Source: Macrosoma leucophasiata (Eukaryota; Arthropoda; Insecta; Lepidoptera; Hedylidae). From it: a stretch of DNA of 64,000 bases. The notes under the pieces are model-generated. The model made no database searches. It was not told the DNA's origin and was given only the letters and a program-made list of their open reading frames with translations. The position numbers were made by a program, and so were the translations under genes. The stretch spans positions 14,712,001 to 14,776,000 of the forward strand of contig JAWQUS010000026.1 of NCBI GenBank assembly GCA_036365455.1, given 5' to 3'. This document shows positions 9,524-20,063 of this stretch, piece after piece. Position 1 is the first letter of the stretch, and each line of letters opens with the position of its first letter.

Positions 9524-11230
9524 ATGGAAATGCAGATGAGGAAAAGGCCCCAAGTGCCCGGCGGCTCCAGGAGCAAAACCGGCGTAGACGGGCGCTGGTC
9601 GAGCTCTGGAGCCAGGGGTGCTAAGAATCTCCGGGTGAGTCGCTTCCGTCAAACGACTTCGGCATGCACAACGGAAAACCGACGTAGGTTATCACTGGTA
9701 ACATACAATACACGCACGTTAAGGACAGACGAGAAAATTGCTGAGCTGGAAGAAGAATTGAACAAGTTGCACTGGGACATCTTTGGTCTATCTGAAGTCC
9801 GTAGAGAGGGAGAGGACACGATAACCCTGAAGTCTGGCAACTTGTTCTACTACCGGGAGGGCGACCAGAAGTCCCAAGGTGGTGTCGGGTTTATCGTCCA
9901 CAAGTCTCTCGTTAACAACATTGAATGCATCACGAGTGTGTCGAGTAGGGTCGCGTACCTGATACTCAGAATATCCAAGAGATATTCCTTGAAGGTCATC
10001 CAGGTCTACGCACCGACCTCGGCACACCCGGACGACGAGGTGGAAGCTATGTATGAGAACATAAGTAGGGCCATACATACTTCCAAAACGTATTTCACTG
10101 TTGTAATGGGAGACTTCAACGCAAAGCTGGGCAAGGGATGCGATAATGAGCTGAGAGTGGGGCAATTTGGATGTGGGAATCGGAACCCTAGGGGCCAGAG
10201 GCTGGCCAATTTTCTGGAGAAGGAGGAACTTTTTATGATGAACTCCTTTTTCAAGAAGCCGCCTCATAGGAAATGGACCTGGATGAGCCCAGACGGTTCC
10301 ACAAAAAATGAGATAGACTTCATTATGACCAACAAGAAACACATATTCAATGATGTCTCCGTGATTCACAGGGTGAAAACCGGAAGTGATCACCGAATGG
10401 TTAGGGGCACATTGAATTTAAACATCAAGATCGAAAGATCTCGTCTAATGAAGTCTACGCTCCGACCTACTATTTCTCACATACAAAACCCCGAGAGCTT
10501 TCAGCTCGAATTGAAAAATCGCTTTGCTTGCCTGGAGGATTGCATCTCAGTGGACGATATGAATGACAGGTTGGTAGAAACTGTCCAGTCGGTGGGGTAT
10601 AAATACTTTAAAACTCGCCGACGAAATAGACTTCAAAAACTAACCGATCAAACCCTCAACCTTATGGCAGAACGACGCTCAATGACACTGCAGACCTCTG
10701 ATGAAGCTGAAAAATACCGGCAACTTAATAGACAGATCCAACAGTCCTTGCGGCACGATATCAGATCCTTCAACACAAAATGTGTTGAGGAAACGATAGA
10801 GAGAAACAAGGGCTCCAAAGTGTTTGCAAAGGATCTGTCTATTGGACAGAGCCGGCTGATGCACCTGAAGACAGAGGACGGCAGTTTAGCGTCGACTAAG
10901 CCTGAGGTATTGCGGGAGATCGAGAGGTTCTATGGGCAGTTATATACCTCGGTCGCACAACCTGCCTCTGATTTGGTTAGAGACCCGAGAGCCAAGTTAA
11001 CCCGACACTTTACCGAAGATATCCCGGACATCAGCCTGTACGAGATTAGGATGGCCCTGAAACAGCTTAAGAACAACAAGGCGCCTGGAGAGGACGGAAT
11101 CACTACAGAGCTTCTGCAAGCGGGTGGATCACCGTTACTGAAAGTCCTTCAGAAGCTCTTTAAATCCGTCCTATTCGAAGGTACTACGCCAGAAGCATGG
11201 AACAGAGGCGTGGTGGTGCTTTTCTTCAAA
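9524..11230 (+). CDS. RTE endonuclease-reverse transcriptase, N-terminal half
   Basis: Makes the element-encoded enzyme that nicks the target and copies the RNA. ATG at 9524 is the first in the frame; the frame stays open from at least 9431. Numbered from 9431, the AP endonuclease domain covers about residues 87-310: TYNTRTL (91-97), catalytic SEVR (Glu122), GDFN (217-220), IDFI (Asp276), GSDHR (His301). The RT domain begins near residue 540 with LKNNKAPGEDGI. The frame runs into LINE2 after FFK at 11230. The downstream continuation in this frame to 11611 is antisense LINE2, not RTE protein. The other half is at 13168-14463 in the same frame. Confidence 0.9.
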
Positions 11231-13155
11231 TGTATGTATGTATCTTCACGCCAGGTCCCTAACGGGGTAGGCAGAGAGTGTAGAGCGCCAGACATCCCGG
11301 TTCTGACAAACCTCTCGTGCCTCGTCTACCTTCATCATTCTCTTCATACATGCACGCCGATTCCTAAGACTTTTGACCCCACCATCAGACAGAACTCGAC
11401 CTATTTGGTCATGGTAGGTCAGCCTTGGTCTTCCTGGGCCTCTGCAACCATCCACATTCGCATTGTATATCTGTTTAGTCATTCGCTCATTCGACATTCT
11501 TTCTATATGCCCGAACCATCGGAGCATGCCTATTTTCATTTTTACACCGATACTATCATTCACACAAAGTCTCTTTCTTACATCTTCATTACGAACGCGA
11601 TCGGTGAGTGATACACCGCAGATCTTGCGCAAAGATCTCATCTCGACCGCGTTCAACTTACTTTCATGCTCTTTCCTGCATACCCAGCTCTCGCTTCCAT
11701 ATAAAAGCGTTGGAGTAAGTACAGCATTATGTACGGCTAGTCGAGCCCGCTGGCTGAGATGTTTCGATTCTAGCAGCTTACCCAACGCTCCATTCACGCA
11801 ATTCCCAGCAAGCACTCTTCTTTCTATGTCAGTGGTGTACCTACCATCCTTGCTAAAAGCACATCCAAGATATACAATTTCATCAACCTGTTCTAACACT
11901 GCATCATCTACTACTACCCTTGCATTTGTTCTCTGTTCATCTCTTTCAAATACTAATACTTTAGTTTTATCCACATTCAATTGTAAGCCTTTCTCCATAC
12001 AATCCTCTTTCATGACTGTGACTAGTGCTTGTAGCCCAGATGGTGTAGAGCTAACAATTACCGCATCATCTGCGTAAAGCAGACAGTTCACCACTAAGTC
12101 ACCCATACGCACTCCCACATCCATAAACTTCACCCTCTGGAGGCATTTGTCCAGAAATATAATAAACAGCCTAGACGAGAGCACGCAACCCTGTTTGACA
12201 CCGATGTTAACATCAAACCAGGGTGACATGTTACCATCTACCCGCACACATGCTTGACAGCCCACATACGTGGACTGTATTGCACGGAGCAGACTGCCAT
12301 CAATACCATACTCTGGCAAAATGTCCCACAGCTCCTATCGTAATACCCTATCAAACGCCTTCTCCAAATCCACAAAACCGCAGAAAACCTTCTGGCTCAC
12401 AGCAAGATGCTTCTCTACGATGTTGCGGAGGGAGAAAACTTGATCCATACATTCTCTTCCAGTTCTGAAACCACCCTGTGCATCCCACAACAACCCGTCG
12501 GACTTCTCTTTCATTCTTCTTTCTAAGACTTTCCCATACACTTTAGCTGCCAAACTGATCAAACAGATCGCTCGATAGCTGGTGCAGTCCATACGTGAAC
12601 CCTTGCCTTTATACAAAGGCACGATGACCGCACACCGCCAATCCTTTGGGATTCTTCCGGATCTCCAGCAAAGGTTGCACAACACCCAGAAAGAATCCCA
12701 AAGGGCAGCACCACCATATTTGATCATTTCGGCAGAAACCTGATCAATACCCGCAGCCTTACCACATTTCAAACTTCGTATCGCCCTTACAATCTCATCT
12801 ATTGTTATATCCTCACAAGCCGGCACCGTCAAGTCAGCAACTCCGGCGTCAGGGTTGTGAGCATAATCATACATTTCCCCATAGTACTCGCTCCATCGTT
12901 TTAACACATCTTGCGTGTTCTCAAGAATGTCACCCAACTTAGATTTTATTCTATTCATTCCAGAAACTGGAGAAGAGCTTCTAGACTTTTTCACCTCCCT
13001 CCAATAGAGTTTGATGTTAGTCTCAAAGCTCTTCGCCAGTCTCTCATCAGCTTCCACTTTATCTCTCTCACGCTTTTCATTCACTAAAATCTTGGTGTCA
13101 TTCTTGAGCCGACGGTAAATTTCTCTCTTCTCATCTCTCATACCATTATTCATTT
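11231..13155 (-). mobile_element. LINE2, 5'-truncated insertion inside RTE
   Basis: A 1925-bp minus-strand insertion flanked by the 12-bp repeat CTTTTCTTCAAA (11219-11230 and 13156-13167). The 3' end (left) is a GATACATACATACA tail preceded by CTAACGGGGTAGG in plus-strand terms. The 5' end is truncated within the ORF. Fragments of the same family lie at 1287, 16005, 30807, 43456, 45896, 47078 and 47760. Confidence 0.9.
11246..13153 (-). pseudogene. LINE2 reverse transcriptase with one in-frame stop
   Basis: A long minus-strand frame covers most of an RT domain: SLKCGKAAGIDQVSAEM, FVDLEKAFDR, GVKQGCVLSS and the catalytic YADD, then a C-terminal region with RKICGVSL and CMKRMMKVDEAREVC, ending YPVRDLA. 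A single TAG at about 12333-12335, just after AFDRVLR, interrupts an otherwise continuous frame. The start is lost to 5' truncation. The clade is not assigned. It is clearly a different family from the RTE it sits in. Confidence 0.85.
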
Positions 13156-13167
13156 CTTTTCTTCAAA

Positions 13168-14463
13168 AAAGGTGATAAAGCCCTATTGAAGAACTATAGA
13201 CCCATCTCGCTTCTGAGCCATGTCTACAAGCTGTTTTCGAGGGTGATCACGAACCGTCTCGCTCGCAGGTTTGATGACTTCCAGCCTCCCGAACAAGCCG
13301 GTTTCCGAAAAGGCTATAGTACCATAGACCACATACACACGCTGCGGCAGGTTATACAGAAGTCCGAGGAGTATAACCGGTCATTATGCTTAGCGTTCGT
13401 GGACTATGAGAAAGCCTTTGATTCGGTTGAAACATGGGCTGTGCTGCAGTCTTTACAGCGTTGCCACATTGACTATCGGTATATCGAAGTGTTGAAGTGT
13501 CTGTATAAAAACGCCACCATGTCAGTCCGAGTACAGGACCAATGCACGAAGGCGATTCATTTGCAGAGGGGAGTAAGACAGGGAGATGTCATCTCACCTC
13601 TGCTCTTCACCAATGCAATGGAAGACGCCTTCAAGCTCCTGGAATGGCAAGGACTAGGCATCAATATCAACGGCGAATACATCACTCACCTTCGGTTTGC
13701 CGACGATATTATAGTCATGGCAGAGTCGCTGGAAGATCTCAGCACAATGCTCGAAGACCTCAATCGAGTGTCCCAAAGAGTGGGCCTTAAAATGAACATG
13801 GATAAGACCAAGGTCATGTTCAATAACCTTGTATCGCCCACTCCAGTGTCCGTTGGGAACTCGATGCTCGAAGTTGTCGATGACTACGTCTATTTAGGAC
13901 AAACCATACAACTAGGCAGGTCGAACTTCGAGAAAGAGGTCATTCGCCGAATCCAACTCGGCTGGGCAGCGTTCGGGAAGTTAAGGAGCGTTTTCTCGTC
14001 AAACATCCCGCAGTCCTTGAAGACGAAAGTCTTTAACCGGTGCGTTTTACCGGTGATGACCTACGGTGCCGAGACGTGGTCTCTCACTATGGGTCTCGTA
14101 CGAAAGCTCCAAGTCACTCAGCGGTCAATGGAAAGGGCTATGCTCGGCGTTTCCCTACTGGATCGAATAAGAAATGAGGAGATCCGTACGCGAACGAAAG
14201 TCGCTGACATAGCCAAGCAGATTTCCAAGCTGAAGTGGCAATGGGCAGGGCACATAGCTCGGAGAACCGATAGCCGCTGGGGCAGAAAGGTTCTCGAGTG
14301 GAGACCACGTATCGGCAAACGCAGCGTAGGACGTCCACCTGCAAGATGGACCGACGACCTGATCAAGGCTGCAGGTACCCGCTGGATGCACGTCGCTTCC
14401 GATCGGTCGGCATGGAGGTCCTTGGGGGAGGCCTATGTTCAGCAGTGGACGTCTTATGGCTGA
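13168..14463 (+). CDS. RTE reverse transcriptase, C-terminal half
   Basis: Continues the frame of 9524-11230 directly after LINE2. It holds NYRPISLLS (RT motif), [22 protein letters not shown] with the first catalytic Asp, [10 protein letters not shown], and the catalytic FADD near 13696-13707. The C-terminal part has [27 protein letters not shown] and [11 protein letters not shown], ending in a TGA at 14461. No stop or frameshift was seen in the 431 codons. Together with the first half the ancestral frame is about 1031 codons from 9431, or 1000 from the ATG. Confidence 0.9.
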   Translation, partial: KGDKALLKNYRPISLLSHVYKLFSRVITNRLARRFDDFQPPEQAGFRKGYSTIDHIHTLRQVIQKSEEYNRSLCLAFVDYEKAFDSVETWAVLQSLQRCHIDYRYIEVLKCLYKNATMSVRVQDQCTKAIHLQRGVRQGDVISPLLFTNAMEDAFKLLEWQGLGININGEYITHLRFADDIIVMAESLEDLSTMLEDLNRVSQRVGLKMNMDKTKVMFNNLVSPTPVSVGNSMLEVVDDYVYLGQTIQLGRSNFEKEVIRRIQLGWAAFGKLRSVFSSNIPQSLKTKVFNRCVLPVMTYGAETWSLTMGLVRKLQVTQRSMERAMLGVSLLDRIRNEEIRTRTKVADIAKQISKLKWQWAGHIARRTDSRWGRKVLEWRPRIGKRSVGRPPARWTDDLIKAAGTRWMHVASDRSAWRSLGEAYVQQWTSYG

Positions 14464-14599
14464 TATGATGACGTGAATTATCAAATTTTTCAATTCCTTC
14501 ATAGAAGAAAAAGAAAAATCTGTTCGTCATAATCATAGTCATTCACTTAGCAGAGTTCCAGATATCCATTGAAGCCCCGGGAGATCTCTGTCCATTGAC

Positions 14600-15935
14600 A
14601 TCAACTTGCATTGCTTAAATATGAAGTCATAAGCTCAAGAGCGGTATCGTGAACGCCATAGTGATATAATTTTCTGACCAAAGTTTTATGTTGCACACAG
14701 TCAAATGCTTTGGATAAGTCACAGAATACCCCTAGAGCATCGTGCGATTCTTCCCAAGCTTCGAATATATGTTTTATAAGCTCAACACCTGCGTCAGTAG
14801 TTGAACGACCCCTGGTGAATCCAAATTGCCGAACGTGTAATAGTTTATTGTGATTAAAATAGGCTAGTAACTGGTTTAACATTATTTTTTTCAAAAATTT
14901 TACTAAATGTGGGTAGTACTGAAATAGGTCTAAAATTCGTGGGGTCACTTGTACTACCAGATTTAAAAAGGGGAATCACTTTACTATGTTTCATTAAGTC
15001 AGGAAATATACCACTTACAATACTATTATTAAACATAGCCGCTAGGTAAGGTGCGATTATGTCCAATATTCTAAATGCAACTTTAACAGATAAGCCCCAG
15101 AAATCAGTTGTATTCTTAATGTTAATAGATTTAAAAGCATTGATTACATCTAAAGTGTTTACTAATTTAAAACTAAATCTAGTGCTACTTTCCTGTACAT
15201 TTTGTTTCAATAATGACTCGGCGATGGTAGGAGAAGAAATCAGATGTTTAGTTGTAGAAACTGGAATATTAGCAAAAATGTTTCAAATGCTGACGCAACT
15301 TCCTCGTCAGTAGTAACTTGTTTATTGTCAATAATTAATTTAAAATTGCGTTCAACGTTTTTTCCACTTTCACTATTGATTACGTTCCATGTCGCTTTAA
15401 TTTTGTTACTTGAGATTTTAATTTTACTTTTAATGTGTAATGCCTTGGCTGTAAAACACACTCTCTTAAATATTTTCGAATACATTTTAACATAATTTTT
15501 AAAAGATAATGTGTGATTAAAAGACCTTTCTCCGTACAGTTCATATAATCTGTGTCTACTCTTGTGTATTCCAACAGTCGCCCATTAAGTTAAGGAATAA
15601 AGTTTAGGAATAATATTTTCCCGTAATATTTGTATTCCTTTCTCATCAATAGGAACAAATACAATTTCTCGTTCATTTTTATCATTTTTTATTTGACTAG
15701 GGAAGGGAACTAACTGTCCGCAATGGTCAGAGCTCAATTCAGTTAATATATTTTGTTGAGTATGTTCAAAATTGATAAAAATATTGTCAATGCATGTCGC
15801 CGAGTTATGTGTTATTCTGGTAGATTCTAAAATACAAATTATGTAGGTTATATGACTTAAATAATGATTTGAATCTAATACTTGTTGGAGTTTCGTCCAA
15901 CAGTCCAGTCCAACATATTAAAGTCACCACAGATA
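14600..15935 (-). mobile_element. LINE3, decayed EN-RT fragment (Jockey/CR1-like)
   Basis: On the minus strand the endonuclease part comes first (GDFN near 15920, later SDHCGQ near 15720), then RT motifs: IPLFKSGS, NFRPISVLPTFSKIFEK, FGFTRGRSTTDA, FCDLSKAFDCV. Stops and frameshifts scatter through it, and it breaks off at 14600 before the catalytic FADD-type box. Wording and order fit the Jockey/CR1 group. It is unlike both RTE and LINE2. Confidence 0.8.
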
Positions 15936-15944
15936 GCCTCCGAC

Positions 15945-16000
15945 TTGAGAATCGACCCCGTAGTAAGTTATGGCCTACTACTGCTAGGCTACTGAGATTG
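15945..16000 (-). repeat. SINE-C, tRNA-head fragment
   Basis: GCCTACTACTGCTAGGCTAC and CTGAGATT correspond to the minus strand of the SINE-C head (box A region). About 55 bp remain. Confidence 0.6.
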
Positions 16001-16004
16001 TAAA

Positions 16005-16143
16005 TCTCTATGTATGTATCTTCACGCCAAGTTCCTTACGCGGTAGGCAGAGATATCCCGGTCCTGACACACCTCCCGTGCTTCTTCTACATTTATCATT
16101 CTCTTCATACATGCACGCCGATTCCGAGATTTTGAATCCACCT
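16005..16143 (-). mobile_element. LINE2, 3' fragment
   Basis: TATGTATGTATCTTCACGCC marks the LINE2 tail. CTTCATACATGCACGCCGATT and GATTTTGAATCCACC follow as in 11330-11385, with a deletion of the AGAGTGTAGAGCGCC stretch. Confidence 0.85.
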
Positions 16144-16370
16144 GTAGCGTCCACTACATTAAGGAGTTAACTAGTGGAACACAGACGAAACCTCACAGTA
16201 CTTGTCTAGTACGGTAGATGGCGTGCAATCGAATTACATCGCACATACAAAGATTTCTCAAGAGTTGGCATATATACAACTGCCCAACGTCAATCGTTAG
16301 GCCGCGGCCCGTCAGGCTTTTCGTCGGAGGAACACTTCCACCCGTTCCTCCTCACCCTTAGCCAGTACTA
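16143..16370 (-). repeat. Repeat F, copy 1 (uninterrupted)
   Basis: The reverse complement of 42405-43050 without its two inserts. Shared blocks include CCTCACAGTACTTGT, GTACGGTAGATGGCGTG and CAACGTCAATCGTTAGGCC. It serves as the empty site for both insertions at 42.4-42.9 kb. No coding content seen. Confidence 0.75.
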
Positions 16371-16574
16371 AGATTATAATTTTTCTTAGTAAAACACATA
16401 TAGAAACATGTTGTTTCAATATGTTTTCATGTTTTCCCTATTTTCGTTACTACCTAAAACACACTGTCTCTGAATTATTTATAATAATTAAAACCCACGC
16501 CCGGCACAGAGCATTTACTCGTATTTTGAAATCGGACTAATATTAAAAATTCACCTCGTGTGTTAATTTACAGA

Positions 16575-16905
16575 TATTTGGCCTGGCCATAAACAATTTT
16601 AATCCCTCCAAATGGGTATTTGGGGTAATTAAATGTGTCTATTATTGATTGTCTATAACTGACACTAAATGAGACCGGAATAGTAGACTTATTTTTAAGA
16701 TACCTTTATCTTTTTGTACTGTTTGTCCATTTTCAGAGATGTGAGTATATTTGTACTGCCCACAAATAAATTTAATCGCTCCAAATGGGTATTTGAGGTA
16801 ATTAAATGTAAATTATTGATTGTCTTTAACTAACACTAAAAAGAGACTGGAATAGCATACTTATTTTTAAGATCATTTTATCTTTTTATACTGCTTTGTA
16901 TGTGG
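16575..16905 (+). repeat. Local tandem duplication, ~172-bp period
   Basis: CTCCAAATGGGTATTTG, GGTAATTAAATGT, ATTATTGATTGTCT and ACTTATTTTTAAGAT occur in the same order from about 16592 and 16765. The copies differ by scattered substitutions. Confidence 0.8.
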
Positions 16906-17039
16906 TTTGAATGATAACGCGAGTCTTCACTGCTGAATTGATTTTTAATAACAGACAGTAACAGTTATGAGAGTACAAAAAAAAATTAATGCTGCTTGTG
17001 CCACTGTCGGTTGGTAAGTGAATGTTTGCAGCAACTCCT

Positions 17040-17520
17040 AAAAGCCCTTGTACACGCTAAGAAATTTCACCGTGTCTACTGCAGATAGGACCAATTCCTT
17101 ATGTAGGTATACGACAAGAATGTTGTCTGATCTAGACACGAAAACTTTTCGTGTCTACTACAGACAAGGCGAATAGAAAAGTGTACACGCTGGGATTGTT
17201 TTCGGGCAGTCGTGCGTAGGATATGAGAGACAATTCGGTGTCAGTCATATTATTATTTGTTTTCATTCGCTACAATACGCAAATAAACGTACAAAAACTA
17301 CCTGACGCTCGACGCCTGACCACCGACCACCTTAACTTACCCTACTTCGCCCCCCTGCCCCCTACCGCACCGCAAAGTTCACGCGTCGTGTCTAGCGCAG
17401 ACAAGATTTTTTTCTTGATCAGCGTCGAAATAGTGTACACAGTTTGTTTGTAGAAACGAGACGAATTCTAACATAGGTCCGGTGTCTTTTCTTTTCGTGT
17501 ACGAGAGACCTAGACTTCAC
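17040..17520. repeat. Fold-back-like repeat with CGTGTCTACnnCAGAC words
   Basis: CCGTGTCTACTGCAGA, TCGTGTCTACTACAGACA and TCGTGTCTAGCGCAGACA recur, with GTACACGCT at 17050 and GTGTACACGCTGG near 17182. The motifs and GTACAC boundaries suggest a decayed DNA transposon. The frame at 17223-17453 has no known domain. Confidence 0.4.
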
Positions 17521-17704
17521 TCGGCAATGTCCTTCCCCGCGTCCCTCATTCGAAGGTCTTCATGGCTCCGCTGTAAAGCCGCGTTAACATATACGCTATA
17601 TTATTGTTAGTGTATATATTTGTATGATTAGATGGTAATATATTGCATCGTCATATAGTTATTACGATACCATATATTACATACACATACATTTCAAAGC
17701 GAAA

Positions 17705-17768
17705 AAAAAACTAAGGCATCTAGAGTGGCAACACATCTCCATTAAAATCTCTGGTTTTACGTAGATAT
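17705..17768 (+). repeat. SINE-A remnant
   Basis: GAGTGGCAACACATCTCCAT and TTTTACGTAGATATTTA match the centre of divergent SINE-A copies such as 53890-53955. Confidence 0.5.
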
Positions 17769-17771
17769 TTA

Positions 17772-17911
17772 CTCCCTTATTCATAAACGTACATTAGATA
17801 TGTTTTAGCTATAGAATGCTTTGTCTTCGTCAGTTGCATTATTAAATGTGCAGGATAGAAAAAGGCAAAGGAGAGATTAGCAAAGCTAAAATACGTTTAA
17901 GAATAAGGGGG
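17772..17911. mobile_element. MITE-3, copy 2
   Basis: Inverted ends CTCCCTTATTCATAAACGTA and TACGTTTAAGAATAAGGGGG, flanked by TTA on the left and TAA on the right. The interior matches 44524-44669. Confidence 0.8.
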
Positions 17912-18089
17912 TAAAAGTCTGCAGAAACCAAAAAAGCGAACACAATAGTGTTAGCACTGCTGCGTGTGTTAACTGCATAAAAACTTAGTAGGAGAACCTG
18001 TGAATTACTGCTTGTTCCACACATGTGCTTTATTAATTGCCTTTCCATTAAATAGTACTAAATTAGGAGAGAACACTTTAATTCCTCGG

Positions 18090-18866
18090 TTCAATTGTGC
18101 ACCATATAAATCAGACTATCCACGGCCGGGTAAGTGTGTTTGTTTTGCAAATGGACAGCTATTAAATCTTACCTCATTTCCTCCATTGGTTACCGTGGTA
18201 TCGGTTTGTAGTGACCGCAAACAATTAATTAGGGGTTGAAAAGTACATGCAAGTTTTTTTTTTTTAATGTAATGGAAGTGGTAAACAAGCATGCAGTTCA
18301 CATTGATGTTAAGTGATGACTGCAGCCTATAGACACCCACACAAAGACCAAGGTCAAAATGCAGATGCGTTACCACTCCTGAGGCCTAAGGTCTTATGCC
18401 TCTGTGCCGGAAATTACAGGGCCGTACATTACCACCTGACCGGAACACGATAGTGTTGAACACTACCATTTAGCGGCAAGTATATTAGGTAATGCGGTGG
18501 TGCCTACGCCCGCGAGCTCCGTCACTGGAGCTCTACCACCAGTAAACAGTATTAAGTAAGTAGTATTACAGTAAGTAGTATTACAGTATTAAAATGCTTT
18601 TTTTTTTTACTAAAATTGGAAATATTGACTTTCCACGGCCAGGTAAGCGTGTTGTTTTGCAAATGGACAGCTATTAAATCTTACCTCATTTCCTCCATTG
18701 GTTACCGTGGGATCGGTTTGTAGTGACCGCGAACAATTAATTAGGGGTTGAGAAGTACATAAATGTAGTATTACAGTATTATAATGCTTTTTTTTTTTTA
18801 CATAAAATGGAAATATTGGCTATCCACGACATTTCCTCTATTGGCTACCGTGGTATCTGTTTATAG
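18090..18866 (+). repeat. Repeat S tandem array
   Basis: Units of about 190 bp contain CCACGGCCGGGTAAG, TTTTGCAAATGGACAGCTAT, TAAATCTTACCTCATTTCC and GTTTGTAGTGACCGC. Unit 1 is at 18105-18250, unit 2 about 18600-18775, and a shortened unit 3 at 18780-18866. Unit 3 resumes at 27295 after the hAT and MITE insertions. A separate copy lies at 28290-28430. Confidence 0.8.
18251..18543 (-). repeat. SINE-A, full-length, in repeat S
   Basis: Opposite-strand full copy, from the poly-T (A-tail complement) to CTCTACCACCAG. It sits within the first repeat S unit, between GAAAAGTACATGCAAG and TAAACAGTATTAAG. No clear target duplication. Confidence 0.9.
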
Positions 18867-19117
18867 CAGGGTTTCCCAACCTTTATTTTGCCGAGCGTCC
18901 CCGAGACAAAAATAATGTTTTCATGCCCCCATAAGTAAGTTTCAACAAAAATTAGGATCGCACATTTTTTCAATAATTAAATTATTTAATTTTAAGTATT
19001 TCAAATAGGTTGAATACAGATACAATATATTAAATAAGGATAATGAACGAAAGAACACGTTTGAAAATCATTAAGTACTTTTACATTTACATTTTTTATG
19101 AGTCAATCAATCAACAA

Positions 19118-19310
19118 GCTATTACCGTCCACAGATGGAGGCCTCTTTCAGGTCGCGCCACAAATCTCTATCCTCCTAAAGTCGAAGACGCTTACACTAC
19201 GACGGACAAGACGTGGTCGCCTCTCTGGGAAACATCTGCTCCAACAATTGTCGGGCAGATATTACCGACCTACTGCCACTTCAACGTGCTAATCCTATGT
19301 CAATAACTGA
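19118..19310 (-). mobile_element. RTE, old 3' fragment
   Basis: Degraded reverse complement of the RTE C-terminal region, from GTCCACAGATGGAGGCCTC to CCACTTCAACGTGCTAATCC. It lies inside the hAT and in the opposite orientation to the next RTE fragment. Confidence 0.6.
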
Positions 19311-19344
19311 CTTTGCCTTTGATTATTGCTCCGTGACATAATTA

Positions 19345-20063
19345 TAAATACCAACCATTAGCGCGGCTCTCAAAAAGCTCAGAAACAACAGAGCGCCGGG
19401 TGATGGCGGAATTACTACTGAACTCCTGAAAGCAGGCGGAAGGCCAGTATTAGAAGCTCTTTAAAAGTTGTTCAATTTCGTTATAATCGAGGGAAAAACG
19501 CCACAAGTGTGGCACAGAAGTATGGTGATACCTACTGTTTTAAAATTTAAAGCGCCCGGCAAGAGTCACTTCTGAAAGCTGTTTTCGAGAGTGATTTCGA
19601 ACCGTTTATCTCGTAGACTCGACGACTTCCAGCCTCCCGAATAAGCCGGGTTCTGTAAAGGCTTTAGTACCATAGACCACATACAAGCGCTGCGGCAGGT
19701 AAAACAGAAGACCGAAGAATATAACCATCTCCTATACCTAGCGTTCCTGGACTATGAAAAGGCCTTTGATTCAGTTGGAATTTGGGCTACATAGCCCAAA
19801 TTCACAGTCAGTCCAGAGGTGCCAAGTCGACTACCGATACATCGAGGTGCTGATGAGCTTGTACGAAAATGCCACTATGTCAGATCGTTTTCAGGATCAA
19901 AAACTCGAAACCTATCCAATTGCAGCGAGGTTTGAGACAGAGAGATGGTATACCTCCGAAACTGTTCACCGCTGCATTGGAAGATGTCTTCAAGCTTCTG
20001 GACTGGAATGGACTCGGCATCAGCATTAACGGCGAGTACATCTCCCACCTCAGATTTGTGGAT
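19345..20063 (+). mobile_element. RTE fragment, left part
   Basis: Starts in the RT domain (CTCAGAAACAACAGAGCGCC for the N-K-A-P region), passes GCCGGGTTCTGTAAAGGC and GACTATGAAAAGGCCTTTGA, and breaks at the catalytic box (CAGATTTGTGGAT) where the LTR element entered. Frameshifts make it a dead copy. The rest is at 25259-25915. Confidence 0.85.

Larger units (their letters stand above)
9375..14470 (+). mobile_element. Full-length RTE retrotransposon, split by LINE2
   Basis: Bounded by a 10-bp direct repeat ACGTGAATTA (9365-9374 and 14471-14480). Without LINE2 (11231-13155) and one 12-bp target copy the element is about 3.16 kb, the usual RTE size. It carries one long ORF with an AP-type endonuclease followed by reverse transcriptase and ends in TGATATGATG just after the stop. 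The complete ends and open frame suggest it was recently active when LINE2 landed in it. Confidence 0.9.

Noticed and set aside
9788..10393. 201-codon minus-strand frame
   Set aside because: Antisense to the RTE endonuclease domain, which has all its catalytic motifs on the plus strand.
11231..11611. Apparent extension of the RTE frame past 11230
   Set aside because: From 11231 the bases are antisense LINE2; the frame is open by chance.
11463..12077. 204-codon plus-strand frame
   Set aside because: It is the antisense shadow of the LINE2 reverse transcriptase, with low-complexity Ser/Thr/Leu content and no domain.
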